Under the pieces are notes generated by a model. It was not told the origin of the DNA. It searched no databases and was given only the letters and a program-made list of their open reading frames with translations. 46,338 bases of DNA from Novosphingobium sp. (GTDB lineage: Bacteria > Pseudomonadota > Alphaproteobacteria > Sphingomonadales > Sphingomonadaceae). How positions within the stretch are numbered: the first letter of the stretch is position 1; each line of letters starts with the position of its first letter. The position numbers and the translations under genes are program-made. The stretch lies in assembly GCF_019748365.1 (NCBI RefSeq), contig NZ_JAIEPN010000179.1, forward strand, positions 1-46,338, given 5' to 3'. Shown here in pieces: positions 24,870 through 32,697 of this stretch.

Positions 24870-26600
24870 ATGATGGATATGAACCACGCGGGGCTTCCGG
24901 CGCCTCACTTGCGATTTGATGTGCCGATGCGCGATGGGGTGACGCTCGATACCTGCGTGTGGCTCCCCGCAAGCGGCGGCCCTGCGCCCGCGATCCTGAT
25001 CCGCACGCCCTATAGCCGCGCGGTCAATGGCGTGAACGAAGCGCCGATGGTGCGGTATCTCGAAAGCGGTCTTGCCGTGGTGATGCAGCAGATCCGCGGG
25101 ATCGGGGCCAGCGGCGGGCACTTCAGCTTCATGGCCCCGCATGAGCGCGACGACGGCTACGATGCGGTCGAATGGATCGCCGCGCAGGACTGGTGCACCG
25201 GCGCGGTCGGGCTCGATGGCCACAGCTATGCGGGGATGACGCAGCTGACCACCGCCATTGCCCAGCCGCCGCACTTGCGATGCATGGCGCCTGCTGTCGT
25301 CAGCACCGATTTCTTCCTCGAGCCTCCCTACGTGGGCGGCGTGTTTTCCCGCATGCACACGCTGGTGTGGTGCGAGGCGCTGGACTTCCCCTCGATGCTG
25401 GAACCCAAGGCAGGGGCCTTTGCCATGCACGGGTTCATGACCGATCCCGGGTTGCTGGCCTCCTGGCTCTCGCGCCCGGTGCGCGCGGCGGGGGCAGGGC
25501 TGAAGGGCGACCTCAAGCAGCATTACATGGATTCGCTCGATCACCCGACATTCGACGACTGGTGGGCTGCGCGCAGCTTCAGCGTCGAGGACTATGCGAA
25601 GATCACGGTGCCGACGCTGGTGGTCTCGGGCAATTTCGATCCGAGCGTGGGCACGATGAACCTGTGGCGCGCGCTGGAGGCGGGGCCGACCTCGCCTGAC
25701 CGGCGCTGGCTGCTGATCGGGCCATGGGATCACAACGGCGCCTACAACGGCGGCGGGCGCCAGCATGGCCCGTTCGATCTGGGGCCGGAGAGCGAGCTTG
25801 ATCTCGTGGCTTTGCGGATCGCCTTCTTCAAGCACTTCCTTCTCGATGATGCGGCGCAAGGCGCGGTGCCCGAGGCACGGGTGAAGCACTTCATCACCGG
25901 CGCGAACCGCTGGGTTGAGGGCGATCGGTTTCCGCTACCCGGCGCCAGCGAGCGGGTGCTGCACCTTTCCAGCACCGGCCATGCCAATTCGCTGCGCGGC
26001 GATGGGCGGCTGCTCGATGCGGCGCCGGGCGGGGCGGCGGTGGTAGACAGCTTTGTCGATGATCCGGACTGGCCGATCATCTTCCCGCTGCCCGGCCTCA
26101 AGGGCCCGCACCACCGCATCGATTTGCGCGAACTGGCGCGGCACCACGATGTGCTGGTCTATCAGACCGGCCCGCTCGCCGCGCCACTGACGATCATGGG
26201 CGAGGCGCGGCTGGAGCTCGACGTGAGCGCGGACGTGCCTGATGCCGATGTTATTGCCTATCTTGTCGAGGTAGCGGCGGACGGGAACTGGAACTTCCTC
26301 GCCTTCGGGCAGCTGCGCCTGCGCTACCGCGAGGGGTTTGACCGCGAGGTGATGCTCACCCCCGGCGTGGTGGTGCCGATCAGCTTCACCCTCAGCCACA
26401 CAGCGCACGAAATCCCCGCTGGGGGCAATCTGGGCCTGCTGATCGTGGGCGGCAACTTCCCGCTGCTTGATCCCAATCCGCATGGCGCCGGGCCGATTGC
26501 CGACCAGACCGAGAACCACATCGCGCACCAGACGCTGCACCATGGCGGCGAGCACCGCGCGGCGCTATGCCTTCCGGTGCTGGCGAATGCCGATGACTGA
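24870..26600 (+). CDS. CocE/NonD-family serine hydrolase (X-Pro dipeptidyl-peptidase S15-like)
   Basis: 576 aa. An alpha/beta-hydrolase domain carries the nucleophile Ser119 in GLDGHSYAGM, Asp257 in VSGNFDPSVG and His288 in GPWDHNG, and is followed by a C-terminal jelly-roll domain (X-Pro dipeptidyl-peptidase C-terminal type, about residues 400-570). Family members cleave X-Pro dipeptides, alpha-amino-acid esters, amino-acyl beta-lactams, cocaine or glutaryl amides. No signal peptide is visible, so it acts in the cytoplasm. The ATG at 24870 follows GAAAGG. The next gene starts inside its last codons. In context it probably cuts an amide or ester bond in the imported peptide or conjugate. Confidence 0.88.
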   Translation: MMDMNHAGLPAPHLRFDVPMRDGVTLDTCVWLPASGGPAPAILIRTPYSRAVNGVNEAPMVRYLESGLAVVMQQIRGIGASGGHFSFMAPHERDDGYDAVEWIAAQDWCTGAVGLDGHSYAGMTQLTTAIAQPPHLRCMAPAVVSTDFFLEPPYVGGVFSRMHTLVWCEALDFPSMLEPKAGAFAMHGFMTDPGLLASWLSRPVRAAGAGLKGDLKQHYMDSLDHPTFDDWWAARSFSVEDYAKITVPTLVVSGNFDPSVGTMNLWRALEAGPTSPDRRWLLIGPWDHNGAYNGGGRQHGPFDLGPESELDLVALRIAFFKHFLLDDAAQGAVPEARVKHFITGANRWVEGDRFPLPGASERVLHLSSTGHANSLRGDGRLLDAAPGGAAVVDSFVDDPDWPIIFPLPGLKGPHHRIDLRELARHHDVLVYQTGPLAAPLTIMGEARLELDVSADVPDADVIAYLVEVAADGNWNFLAFGQLRLRYREGFDREVMLTPGVVVPISFTLSHTAHEIPAGGNLGLLIVGGNFPLLDPNPHGAGPIADQTENHIAHQTLHHGGEHRAALCLPVLANADD

Positions 26601-28398
26601 GAAGCGGCTTGACGCCGCGCGGGCCGCGCTGGCCGCAGCGGGCGGTGATGCGCTGGTTGTCTATAACGCCGATCCGCATATGTCAGAGTATCTGCCGGCG
26701 CGATGGGGGGCACGGGAATGGCTGTCGGGCTTTCCCGGCAGCGCAGGGACCGTGGCGATCACGGCAGACCGGGCCGCGCTGTTCGTCGACAGCCGCTATC
26801 TCGCTCTGGCCGAGGCCGCGATGGCGGGAACGCCCTTTGAAGTGCACCTTGTCGGTCCTGCCGATCCCGCACCGCATCTGGGGTGGCTGGTGCGTCACGT
26901 GCCGGCTGGAGGAACAGTGCTGACCGACGGCATGGTGCTGGCCGTTGGCGAACAGCGTGCGCTGAAGGCGAAGCTTGCCGAAGCGGGGATGGCCTTGCGC
27001 ACCGATATCGATCTGTTCAGCGGAACCTGGGTGGATCGGCCCGCCGTACCGTCAGAGCCAGCCTGGCTGCACGAGCCGGCCGAGGCGCTCGTCTCTGCCC
27101 GCGAAAAGTTCGCCCGCCTGCGCGAGGCCATGGCCAGCGCCGGCGCAACTCATCACTTTGTAAGCGCGCTCGATGACATTGCTTGGCTCACCAATTTGCG
27201 CGGCCGCGATATCGCGCACAATCCGATGTTTGCCGCGCACCTGCTGGTGGGGCCTGACGATTCGATCCTGTTTGCCCTTCCGCGCGGCTTCGATGGTTCG
27301 GCTCAGGCCGTGCTGGCCGGGGCCCGCGTGCAACTGGCCGCCTATGATGCGGCCTTGCCGGCTCTGGCAGCCTTGCCGGCAGACGCCGTGCTGCTGCTTG
27401 ATCCCCGGCGGGTAACACATGGCTTCCGCACAGCCGTGCCCGCAGCATGCCGGGTGATCGAGGCCATAAATCCGGCCGCACTGTTCAAGCGGATCAAGAC
27501 GGCGGGTGAAATTGACGGTTTCCGCGAAACCATGATCGAAGACGGACTCGCGCTCTGCCGCTTCCAGGCTGCGTTCGAGGCCAGCCGCGCGCGAGGAGAA
27601 CCCTGGACCGAATGGCAGGTGCACGAGGCACTCACCGCTGAGCGGGCGCGTTCGCCGCTCTTTCGCGGCCTCAGCTTCCACACCAGTGCCGGGTTTAATG
27701 CCAATGCCGCGCTTCCCCACTACAGCGTTGCACGCGATACCGCTTTGCCGATCGTGGGCGATGGATTGCTGCTGATCGATTCCGGGGGACAGTACGAACG
27801 CGGAACAACCGATGTCTGCCGCGTCTGGGCTATCGGCACGCCCGGTGCGGCGATGCGGCGCGATGGCAGCGCTGCGATGCGCGGGCTGATCGCGATGAGC
27901 CGTGCGCGGTTTCCTGCCGGCATTCCCGGGCCGATGATCGACGCCATCGCGCGGGCGCCGCTATGGGCCGCCGGACTGAACTACTTTCACGGCACCGGCC
28001 ATGGTGTGGGCTGGCACTTAGGTGTCCATGAATTGCCGACATTGCTGAGTGGACGCTCCGTGGAGCTGGGCATGGAATACCTGCCCGGTGTGGTAAGCGC
28101 GATCGAGCCCGGCGTGTACCGCGAAGGTCAATGGGGCGTGCGCCATGAAAACATCGCAGTCGTCGTGGCCGATGGTGACTTGGGCTTCGGGCCGTTCGCC
28201 CGGTTCGAGACTCTGACGCTATGTCCGTTCGACCGGCGCTGCCTGGATCTCACGCTACTCGACGAACGCGAGATTGCGTGGCTGGATGACTATCACGCCA
28301 AGGTCCGCGCCGCTCTCGCACCCCGGTTGGACGGTGAGGCACGGGCATGGCTGCTGCGCCACACCGAACCCCTCAAGGCTCATTCGCCCTTGGGGTAG
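26593..28398 (+). CDS. M24 aminopeptidase P family (Xaa-Pro aminopeptidase)
   Basis: 601 aa, the length of large cytoplasmic aminopeptidase P (creatinase-like N domains plus pita-bread catalytic domain). The dimetal ligands are all present: Asp396 (LLIDSGGQY), Asp407 (GTTDVCR), His470 (HGTGHGVGWHLGVHE), Glu505 (AIEPGVY) and Glu519 (RHENI). It removes N-terminal residues from Xaa-Pro-type peptides. The ATG at 26593 overlaps the hydrolase gene by 8 bp; an in-frame ATG at 26587 would add two residues. The 3' end overlaps the convergent M55 gene by 19 bp. In the regulon it should help reduce the imported peptide to amino acids. Confidence 0.93.
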   Translation: MTEKRLDAARAALAAAGGDALVVYNADPHMSEYLPARWGAREWLSGFPGSAGTVAITADRAALFVDSRYLALAEAAMAGTPFEVHLVGPADPAPHLGWLVRHVPAGGTVLTDGMVLAVGEQRALKAKLAEAGMALRTDIDLFSGTWVDRPAVPSEPAWLHEPAEALVSAREKFARLREAMASAGATHHFVSALDDIAWLTNLRGRDIAHNPMFAAHLLVGPDDSILFALPRGFDGSAQAVLAGARVQLAAYDAALPALAALPADAVLLLDPRRVTHGFRTAVPAACRVIEAINPAALFKRIKTAGEIDGFRETMIEDGLALCRFQAAFEASRARGEPWTEWQVHEALTAERARSPLFRGLSFHTSAGFNANAALPHYSVARDTALPIVGDGLLLIDSGGQYERGTTDVCRVWAIGTPGAAMRRDGSAAMRGLIAMSRARFPAGIPGPMIDAIARAPLWAAGLNYFHGTGHGVGWHLGVHELPTLLSGRSVELGMEYLPGVVSAIEPGVYREGQWGVRHENIAVVVADGDLGFGPFARFETLTLCPFDRRCLDLTLLDEREIAWLDDYHAKVRAALAPRLDGEARAWLLRHTEPLKAHSPLG

Positions 28399-29219
28399 CT
28401 GCCGAGGAAGCCGGTCATCACCAGCAGCTCGCGCATGGTCGCGAACTCGGCGGCGGCGGTGTTCTGGCCGGTTTGCGCCCAGCCGGGGAGAAGCCCCGTC
28501 AGCTCCGCCGTGACCGGGTGGACGAATTCGATCTCGAGCCGGTAGGGCGCGGGCAGTGTGAACAATGTGCGCGGGGCGCGGGTGATCGCGCGCAGCGCTG
28601 CTTCGCCCACCATCGCGGCGCCTTCGGCCGGGGTGACGGTGGCGACCGAGCGCCAGGCGATGAACTGCTTCACCGCGCAGGTTTCGGCATCGGGGAGGTA
28701 GCCCGCAGCCTCGCCGCAAATCGCATCGTCGCCGGTGACGAGGATGACCGGCACGCCGATTTCCCCGGCAAAGGCGGCAAGCAGGAGCGCTTCGGAGCAG
28801 CTTTGGCCGTTCACGCGCACATCGTTGAACATGCCGCCGTGGAAGGTGTGCGCCAGCGTGCCCGCGCCGCTGCGCGCGCCGCTGTGGAAGCCGATGAACA
28901 TCACGGCATCGACCCCCGGCCAGTCCGCGCCTTCCATCTGCCCCAGCGGGCGCGGCCACGAGCGGATCAGGCGGGTGCCGGCGGGGAGGCGATCGGGCAG
29001 GAGGTTCTGTGCATTGCCATGGCCATCGGCGATGATCACTTCGCCATAGCCATTTTCGAGCGCGGCGCGCGCGGCGGCGGCGACTTCGGCGGTCATCCAC
29101 GTCCGCGCGGTTTCATACTCGAACTGGCCGGGGAGCAGCTGGCTGACACTGGCGACACCGGCGATGCCTTCCATGTCGGCGGAAATGAACAGGCGGCGCG
29201 GAGCGGTTGTGCTGGTCAT
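28380..29219 (-). CDS. dppA: M55-family D-aminopeptidase (DppA-like)
   Basis: 279 aa, family length for the zinc D-aminopeptidase DppA. Zinc ligands can be matched as Asp15 and Glu17 (SADMEGIAG), His67 (DGHGNA), His112 (FIGFHSGA) and Glu143 (NGQSCSEA), with His124 near the expected catalytic His. DppA from Bacillus frees N-terminal D-residues, preferring D-Ala-D-Ala and D-Ala-Gly-Gly. Unlike in Bacillus, no dipeptide ABC transporter genes adjoin it. Its promoter holds the exact copy of the shared operator 18 bp upstream of the ATG, so it belongs to the TetR regulon. It gives the strongest independent sign that the substrate has D-amino acids. Confidence 0.92.
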   Translation of the reverse strand: MTSTTAPRRLFISADMEGIAGVASVSQLLPGQFEYETARTWMTAEVAAAARAALENGYGEVIIADGHGNAQNLLPDRLPAGTRLIRSWPRPLGQMEGADWPGVDAVMFIGFHSGARSGAGTLAHTFHGGMFNDVRVNGQSCSEALLLAAFAGEIGVPVILVTGDDAICGEAAGYLPDAETCAVKQFIAWRSVATVTPAEGAAMVGEAALRAITRAPRTLFTLPAPYRLEIEFVHPVTAELTGLLPGWAQTGQNTAAAEFATMRELLVMTGFLGSYPKGE

Positions 29220-29236
29220 GCCCACACCCTCTCGCA

Positions 29237-29262
29237 ACTTACAAGTTGAGTCAATTGTAAGT
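29237..29262. promoter_or_regulatory. Shared operator, copy 3, exact palindrome (ACTTACAA-N10-TTGTAAGT)
   Basis: The best copy of the 26-bp palindrome, with two perfect 8-bp arms and the same 10-bp spacer as the other two. It lies in the 53-bp gap between the M55 start (29219) and the stop of the LysR gene (29273), so it can only serve the leftward M55 promoter or read-through from the LysR gene. The arms align base for base with the copies at 17338 and 23258. Confidence 0.85.
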
Positions 29263-29272
29263 GAGGTGCGGC

Positions 29273-30181
29273 TCAGGCGGTGGGTTCCAGTTCGCCGTCG
29301 CCGCCAACGATCCCTTCCAGCCAGTCGACGAAGGCGCGTGCCCGCCGGCTGGATTTGCGGCCAGAGGGGAACATGGCCCAGACATCGATCGTGGGGAGGC
29401 TCCATTCGGTGAGGACGGGACGCACCGTGCCGGCGGCCAGCTCCGGCGTGAACATCAGCCGCGAACCCATGCCGATGCCGAGCCCGGTCAGAATGCAGGA
29501 GCGCATGCCCTCGGCAGCGCTGACGCGCAAGGTAGGCTGGATCGCAACGGAGACTGCGGCCGTGCCGCGCGTGAACGACCAGGCTGTCGGCCCCTCGAAC
29601 TGACTGTAGGCGATCACGCGGTGGGCGAGCAGGTCTTCGGGGGTCTTGGGCGCCCCCATGCGATCAAGATAGGCGCTTGAGGCGACCAGCAGACGCTGCG
29701 AGCTGCCGAGGCGGCGGGCGATGAGGCTGCTGTCGGCCGGTCTGCCAAGCCGGATGGCAATATCGACGCCTTGCTCGATCAGATCGACCCACCGGTCATC
29801 GAGGATGAGGTCGATGGTGAGATCGGGGTGCGTATCGAGAAATTCGGAAAGGCGCGGCAGCATGTGGAGCGCGGCATAGGTCGGCGGCGCGGCGATGCGC
29901 AGGCGGCCGGCGAGCGAGGTTGCCGCTTCGCGAGCAGCGGACTCCGCCTCGTCAGCCTCGTCGAGGACAACGCGCGCGCGCTCGTAGTAGCGCTGGCCCG
30001 CCTCGGTAAGGTGCTGGGCGCGGGTGGTGCGGGTGAGGAGGCGGACGCCGAGGTATTCCTCAAGGTTGGCAATGGCCTTTGAGACTGCCGGCTGGCCCAT
30101 GTTGAGCCTGCGCGCAGCGGCCGAAAAACTGCCGGTTTCGACCACCGTGGCAAACTGTTTCATCGCAACCAGTCGGTCCAT
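29273..30181 (-). CDS. LysR-family regulator (AphB/CrgA-like)
   Basis: 302 aa. The DNA-binding domain begins MDRLVAMKQFATVVETGSFSAAARRLNMGQPAVSKAIANLEEYLG, the form seen in the CrgA/AphB/DsdC-like branch, and the effector domain includes LRIAAPPTYAALHMLP, DIAIRLGRPADSSLIARRL and GLGIGMGSRLMFTPEL. It is divergent from the AhpD-like/peroxiredoxin/SDR/GST cluster with 123 bp between, the classic arrangement for control of that cluster. I found no clear T-N11-A dyad in that gap. It is unlikely to belong to the peptide regulon although it is upstream of the M55 gene on the same strand. Confidence 0.92.
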   Translation of the reverse strand: MDRLVAMKQFATVVETGSFSAAARRLNMGQPAVSKAIANLEEYLGVRLLTRTTRAQHLTEAGQRYYERARVVLDEADEAESAAREAATSLAGRLRIAAPPTYAALHMLPRLSEFLDTHPDLTIDLILDDRWVDLIEQGVDIAIRLGRPADSSLIARRLGSSQRLLVASSAYLDRMGAPKTPEDLLAHRVIAYSQFEGPTAWSFTRGTAAVSVAIQPTLRVSAAEGMRSCILTGLGIGMGSRLMFTPELAAGTVRPVLTEWSLPTIDVWAMFPSGRKSSRRARAFVDWLEGIVGGDGELEPTA

Positions 30182-30304
30182 GCATTCATTCCTCCTTGGA
30201 ACAGATGCTATCAGAACCGGGCTCCTTCTGCCAAGCGCAGGAATTGGTCATTGTCTCTTCAACGCCAGACGCGGCGCTTCAACCAAGACCTGCGGAGACA
30301 ACCG

Positions 30305-30901
30305 ATGACCACCTACACCGTCCACACGATCGAGACCGCTCCCGAAGCTTCGAAGCCGCTGCTGGCCAGCGTCAAGCAGGGCTGGGGCTTCATCCCCAAG
30401 CTGCAGGGCACCATGGCGGAAAGCCCGCTTGCGCTCGAAGCTTACGACACCGTGTTCAACCTTGTTGCTAAGAAGGCCACGCTGACCCCGGCCGAGCAGC
30501 AGGTCGTCTATCAGGCGATCAACGTGTTTCATGGCTGCGAATACTGCACCGCCGGCCACACCTTCCTCTCGCGCCAGGCTGGCGTGCCCGAGGACGTGAT
30601 CCACGCCATCCGCGACCAGCAGCCGATCCAGGACAGCCGCCTCGAAGCGCTGCGCAGCTTTGCCGAGATCGTTGCCGAAATGCGCGGCTTTGCCGGTGAC
30701 GGCGCGGTGGCGGCCTTCATCGCGGCGGGCTTCACCAAGGCCCAGGTGCTGGAAGTGGTGACGATCATCGCCGCGAAGGTGATGTCGAATTACACCAACC
30801 ACCTGACGCACACGCCGCTGGAAAGCTTCATGGAAGACCCCGCTCTGCGCTGGCACGATCCGCTCGGCCGCACCAAGCGCCCGGCTTCCGTCACCGCCTG
30901 A
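30305..30901 (+). CDS. Carboxymuconolactone decarboxylase / AhpD-like protein
   Basis: 198 aa all-helical protein of the CMD family. The AhpD-type redox motif is Cys78-x-x-Cys81 with His85 (HGCEYCTAGHTFL), and a Glu precedes it (LTPAEQQVV). This set is typical of peroxidase-type members that relay electrons to a peroxiredoxin rather than of true gamma-carboxymuconolactone decarboxylases, which lack the Cys pair. A peroxiredoxin-like gene lies next downstream past a strong hairpin, supporting an antioxidant pair. It is the first gene after the divergent LysR regulator. Confidence 0.88.
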   Translation: MTTYTVHTIETAPEASKPLLASVKQGWGFIPKLQGTMAESPLALEAYDTVFNLVAKKATLTPAEQQVVYQAINVFHGCEYCTAGHTFLSRQAGVPEDVIHAIRDQQPIQDSRLEALRSFAEIVAEMRGFAGDGAVAAFIAAGFTKAQVLEVVTIIAAKVMSNYTNHLTHTPLESFMEDPALRWHDPLGRTKRPASVTA

Positions 30902-30966
30902 TCGCAGCTTCACCCTCTCCCTGCGGGCGCCTCAACCCCATCCCCCTCCCTGGCGCCCTCACACTC

Positions 30967-31026
30967 GGACGACAAGGCCGGCTTCCAGTCCCCTTTGGGC
31001 CCAAGCCTTGTCGTCCTTCTTTTTTC
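30967..31026 (+). terminator. Rho-independent terminator after the AhpD-like gene
   Basis: A perfect 12-bp stem, GGACGACAAGGC pairing with GCCTTGTCGTCC, with a 26-bp loop, is followed by TTCTTTTTTT. This is a strong intrinsic terminator only 15 bp before the next ATG. It would make the AhpD-like gene a mostly single transcript with reduced read-through into the peroxiredoxin gene. Confidence 0.85.
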
Positions 31027-31040
31027 AAAGGACTACGGCC

Positions 31041-31721
31041 ATGACCAAGACGCTCAAGTCCGCGCTCGACCAGTTCCGGCTCGAGTTCACCGGCAAGATC
31101 CCGCCCGAGATTGCGGCCGCCATGGCGCGCGCGGACAATGAGCTGGCGGCATCCGGAATTGCCGCCAGAGCGCTCGCCGCCGGCGCTGAAGCTCCCGATT
31201 TCACGCTGAAGGGCGCGCATGGCGAGACCGTGACGCTTTCCAAGCTGCTCCGCCATGGGCCGGTTGTGGTGAGTTTCTACCGCGGCGGCTGGTGCCCTTA
31301 CTGCAACCTCGAGCTGCGCGCGCTCCAGGCGGTGCTGCCCGAGATCACCGGGCGCGGCGCGACATTGGTGGCCATTTCGCCGGAACTGCCCGACGAAAGC
31401 CTTTCGACGGCCGATAAGAACGAGCTCGCTTTCCCGGTACTCAGCGACACCGGCAGCCGCGTCGCGCGTGAGTGGGGCATTGCCTTCGACCTCGCCGAGG
31501 AATTGCGCCCGATCTATACCCGCTTCGGCCACGCCCTGCCGGATCGCAATGGCGGCACGTCCTGGGTTCTACCGGTGCCCGCAACATTCGTGATCTCGGA
31601 CTGCGGGATCGTGCGGATGGCCTTTGTCGATACGGACTATCGCAACCGGCTGGAGCCGCACGCGGTGCTCTGCGCGCTGGACGGCATCGCCGTGGCGCGC
31701 GCCCGGATGGCAGCGGAGTAA
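31041..31721 (+). CDS. Peroxiredoxin-like (AhpC/TSA) family protein
   Basis: 226 aa thioredoxin-fold protein. The active site is VVVSFYRGGWCPYCNLELRAL, with Cys85 and Cys88 forming a WCPYC pair, unlike the single N-terminal Cys of ordinary 2-Cys peroxiredoxins. The N-terminal helical extension (MTKTLKSALDQFRLEFTGKIPPEIAAAM) and C-terminal VPATFVISDCGIVRMAFVDTDYRNRLEP match the peroxiredoxin-like subfamily common in Proteobacteria. It probably reduces peroxides or protein disulfides in the cytoplasm with the AhpD-like partner. Translation is preceded by AAAGGA. A terminator hairpin lies directly upstream. Confidence 0.9.
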   Translation: MTKTLKSALDQFRLEFTGKIPPEIAAAMARADNELAASGIAARALAAGAEAPDFTLKGAHGETVTLSKLLRHGPVVVSFYRGGWCPYCNLELRALQAVLPEITGRGATLVAISPELPDESLSTADKNELAFPVLSDTGSRVAREWGIAFDLAEELRPIYTRFGHALPDRNGGTSWVLPVPATFVISDCGIVRMAFVDTDYRNRLEPHAVLCALDGIAVARARMAAE

Positions 31722-31726
31722 GGCCG

Positions 31727-31882
31727 ATGCGCGAGCTTCTTCACCGCACCCGCCAGTTCATGGCTGATGAGCTTGGCCTTGCCGCCGTCGCCTATGCCGG
31801 CAGTTCCAGCATGACGAGCGCGATGCTCGCCGTTGCCGTCGATATCGTGATGCAGGGCCGCCGCGCACTGAGCGCGAACTGA
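31727..31882 (+). CDS. 51-aa small protein, function unknown
   Basis: Starts five bases after the peroxiredoxin stop and ends 14 bases before the SDR start, so the spacing is operon-like. The sequence begins MRELLHRTRQFMADELGLAA, contains a mild hydrophobic helix (MTSAMLAVAVDIVMQ) and ends RRALSAN. It fills exactly the gap between two genes with an open frame of typical codon use, which supports it being real. No family recognised; an amphipathic helical or membrane-associated peptide is likely. Confidence 0.6.
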   Translation: MRELLHRTRQFMADELGLAAVAYAGSSSMTSAMLAVAVDIVMQGRRALSAN

Positions 31883-31896
31883 CAGGAGACCGGGCC

Positions 31897-32616
31897 ATGA
31901 CCGAGAGTTCACCGCCACGCGTCCTGATTACCGGCGCCTCGCGCGGGATCGGACTTGCCACGGCCCAGGTGCTGGCCGCACGCGGCTGGGATGTGATCGG
32001 TGTCGCGCGGCGCGCGCCGGAGGACTTTCCCGGGGTGTTCATCGAAGCCGATCTGCTGGATGGCGACGCGCTGGCTGCGCTCGCCGAGCGAATCGCGGCG
32101 GGGCCCGCGCTGACGGGCCTTGTCAGCAATTTCGGCATGGCGCGCCACGAAGCCGTGATCGATGCCGATTGGAACGACTTTGACGCGCTGATGGCGGCGA
32201 ACGTGCGCCCGGCATTGGCGCTTGCGCAAGCAGCGCTGCCGGGCATGCGGGCCGCGCGGCATGGACGCATCGTCCACGTGACGAGTATGGTGACGCGCGG
32301 CAATCCCTGGCGCACCGGCTATGCGGCGGCCAAGGCGGCGCTCGAAAGCCTTGTCCGCACGATCGCGATCGAGGAAGCCGCGCATGGCGTCACCGCCAAT
32401 GCCGTCGCGCCCGGGCCGACCGCGACCGAGCTTTTCCGTACCAACAATCCCGCCGGCGGCGAGGGCGAGGCACGTTATCTTGCGCAGATCCCCGTTGGCC
32501 GGCTCGGCCAGCCAGAAGAGATCGCCGAGGCCATCGCGTTCTTCCTCTCGCCCGGCGCAGGCTTTGTGACGGGGCAGACGCTGTTTGTCGACGGCGGCGC
32601 CGGACTTGGGCGCTAG
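31897..32616 (+). CDS. SDR-family oxidoreductase
   Basis: 239 aa classical short-chain dehydrogenase: TGASRGIG at 12-19, Ser130, Tyr142-x3-Lys146 (GYAAAKAALE) and the C-terminal FVTGQTLFVDGGAG. The basic residue pair after beta-2 (VARRAPEDF) favours NADP(H). The NNAG element is replaced by SNFG (about 77-80), a minor oddity. A strong GACAGGAG site precedes the ATG. Clustered with redox genes and a GST, it may detoxify a reactive carbonyl; the substrate is unknown. Confidence 0.9.
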   Translation: MTESSPPRVLITGASRGIGLATAQVLAARGWDVIGVARRAPEDFPGVFIEADLLDGDALAALAERIAAGPALTGLVSNFGMARHEAVIDADWNDFDALMAANVRPALALAQAALPGMRAARHGRIVHVTSMVTRGNPWRTGYAAAKAALESLVRTIAIEEAAHGVTANAVAPGPTATELFRTNNPAGGEGEARYLAQIPVGRLGQPEEIAEAIAFFLSPGAGFVTGQTLFVDGGAGLGR

Positions 32617-32697
32617 CCAGCGTCGATCCTCTGATGTAACCTGTTGATGGCGCGGTACGAATTGCCGTTTCATCGGCCTTACAAGCGAGGATCCATC

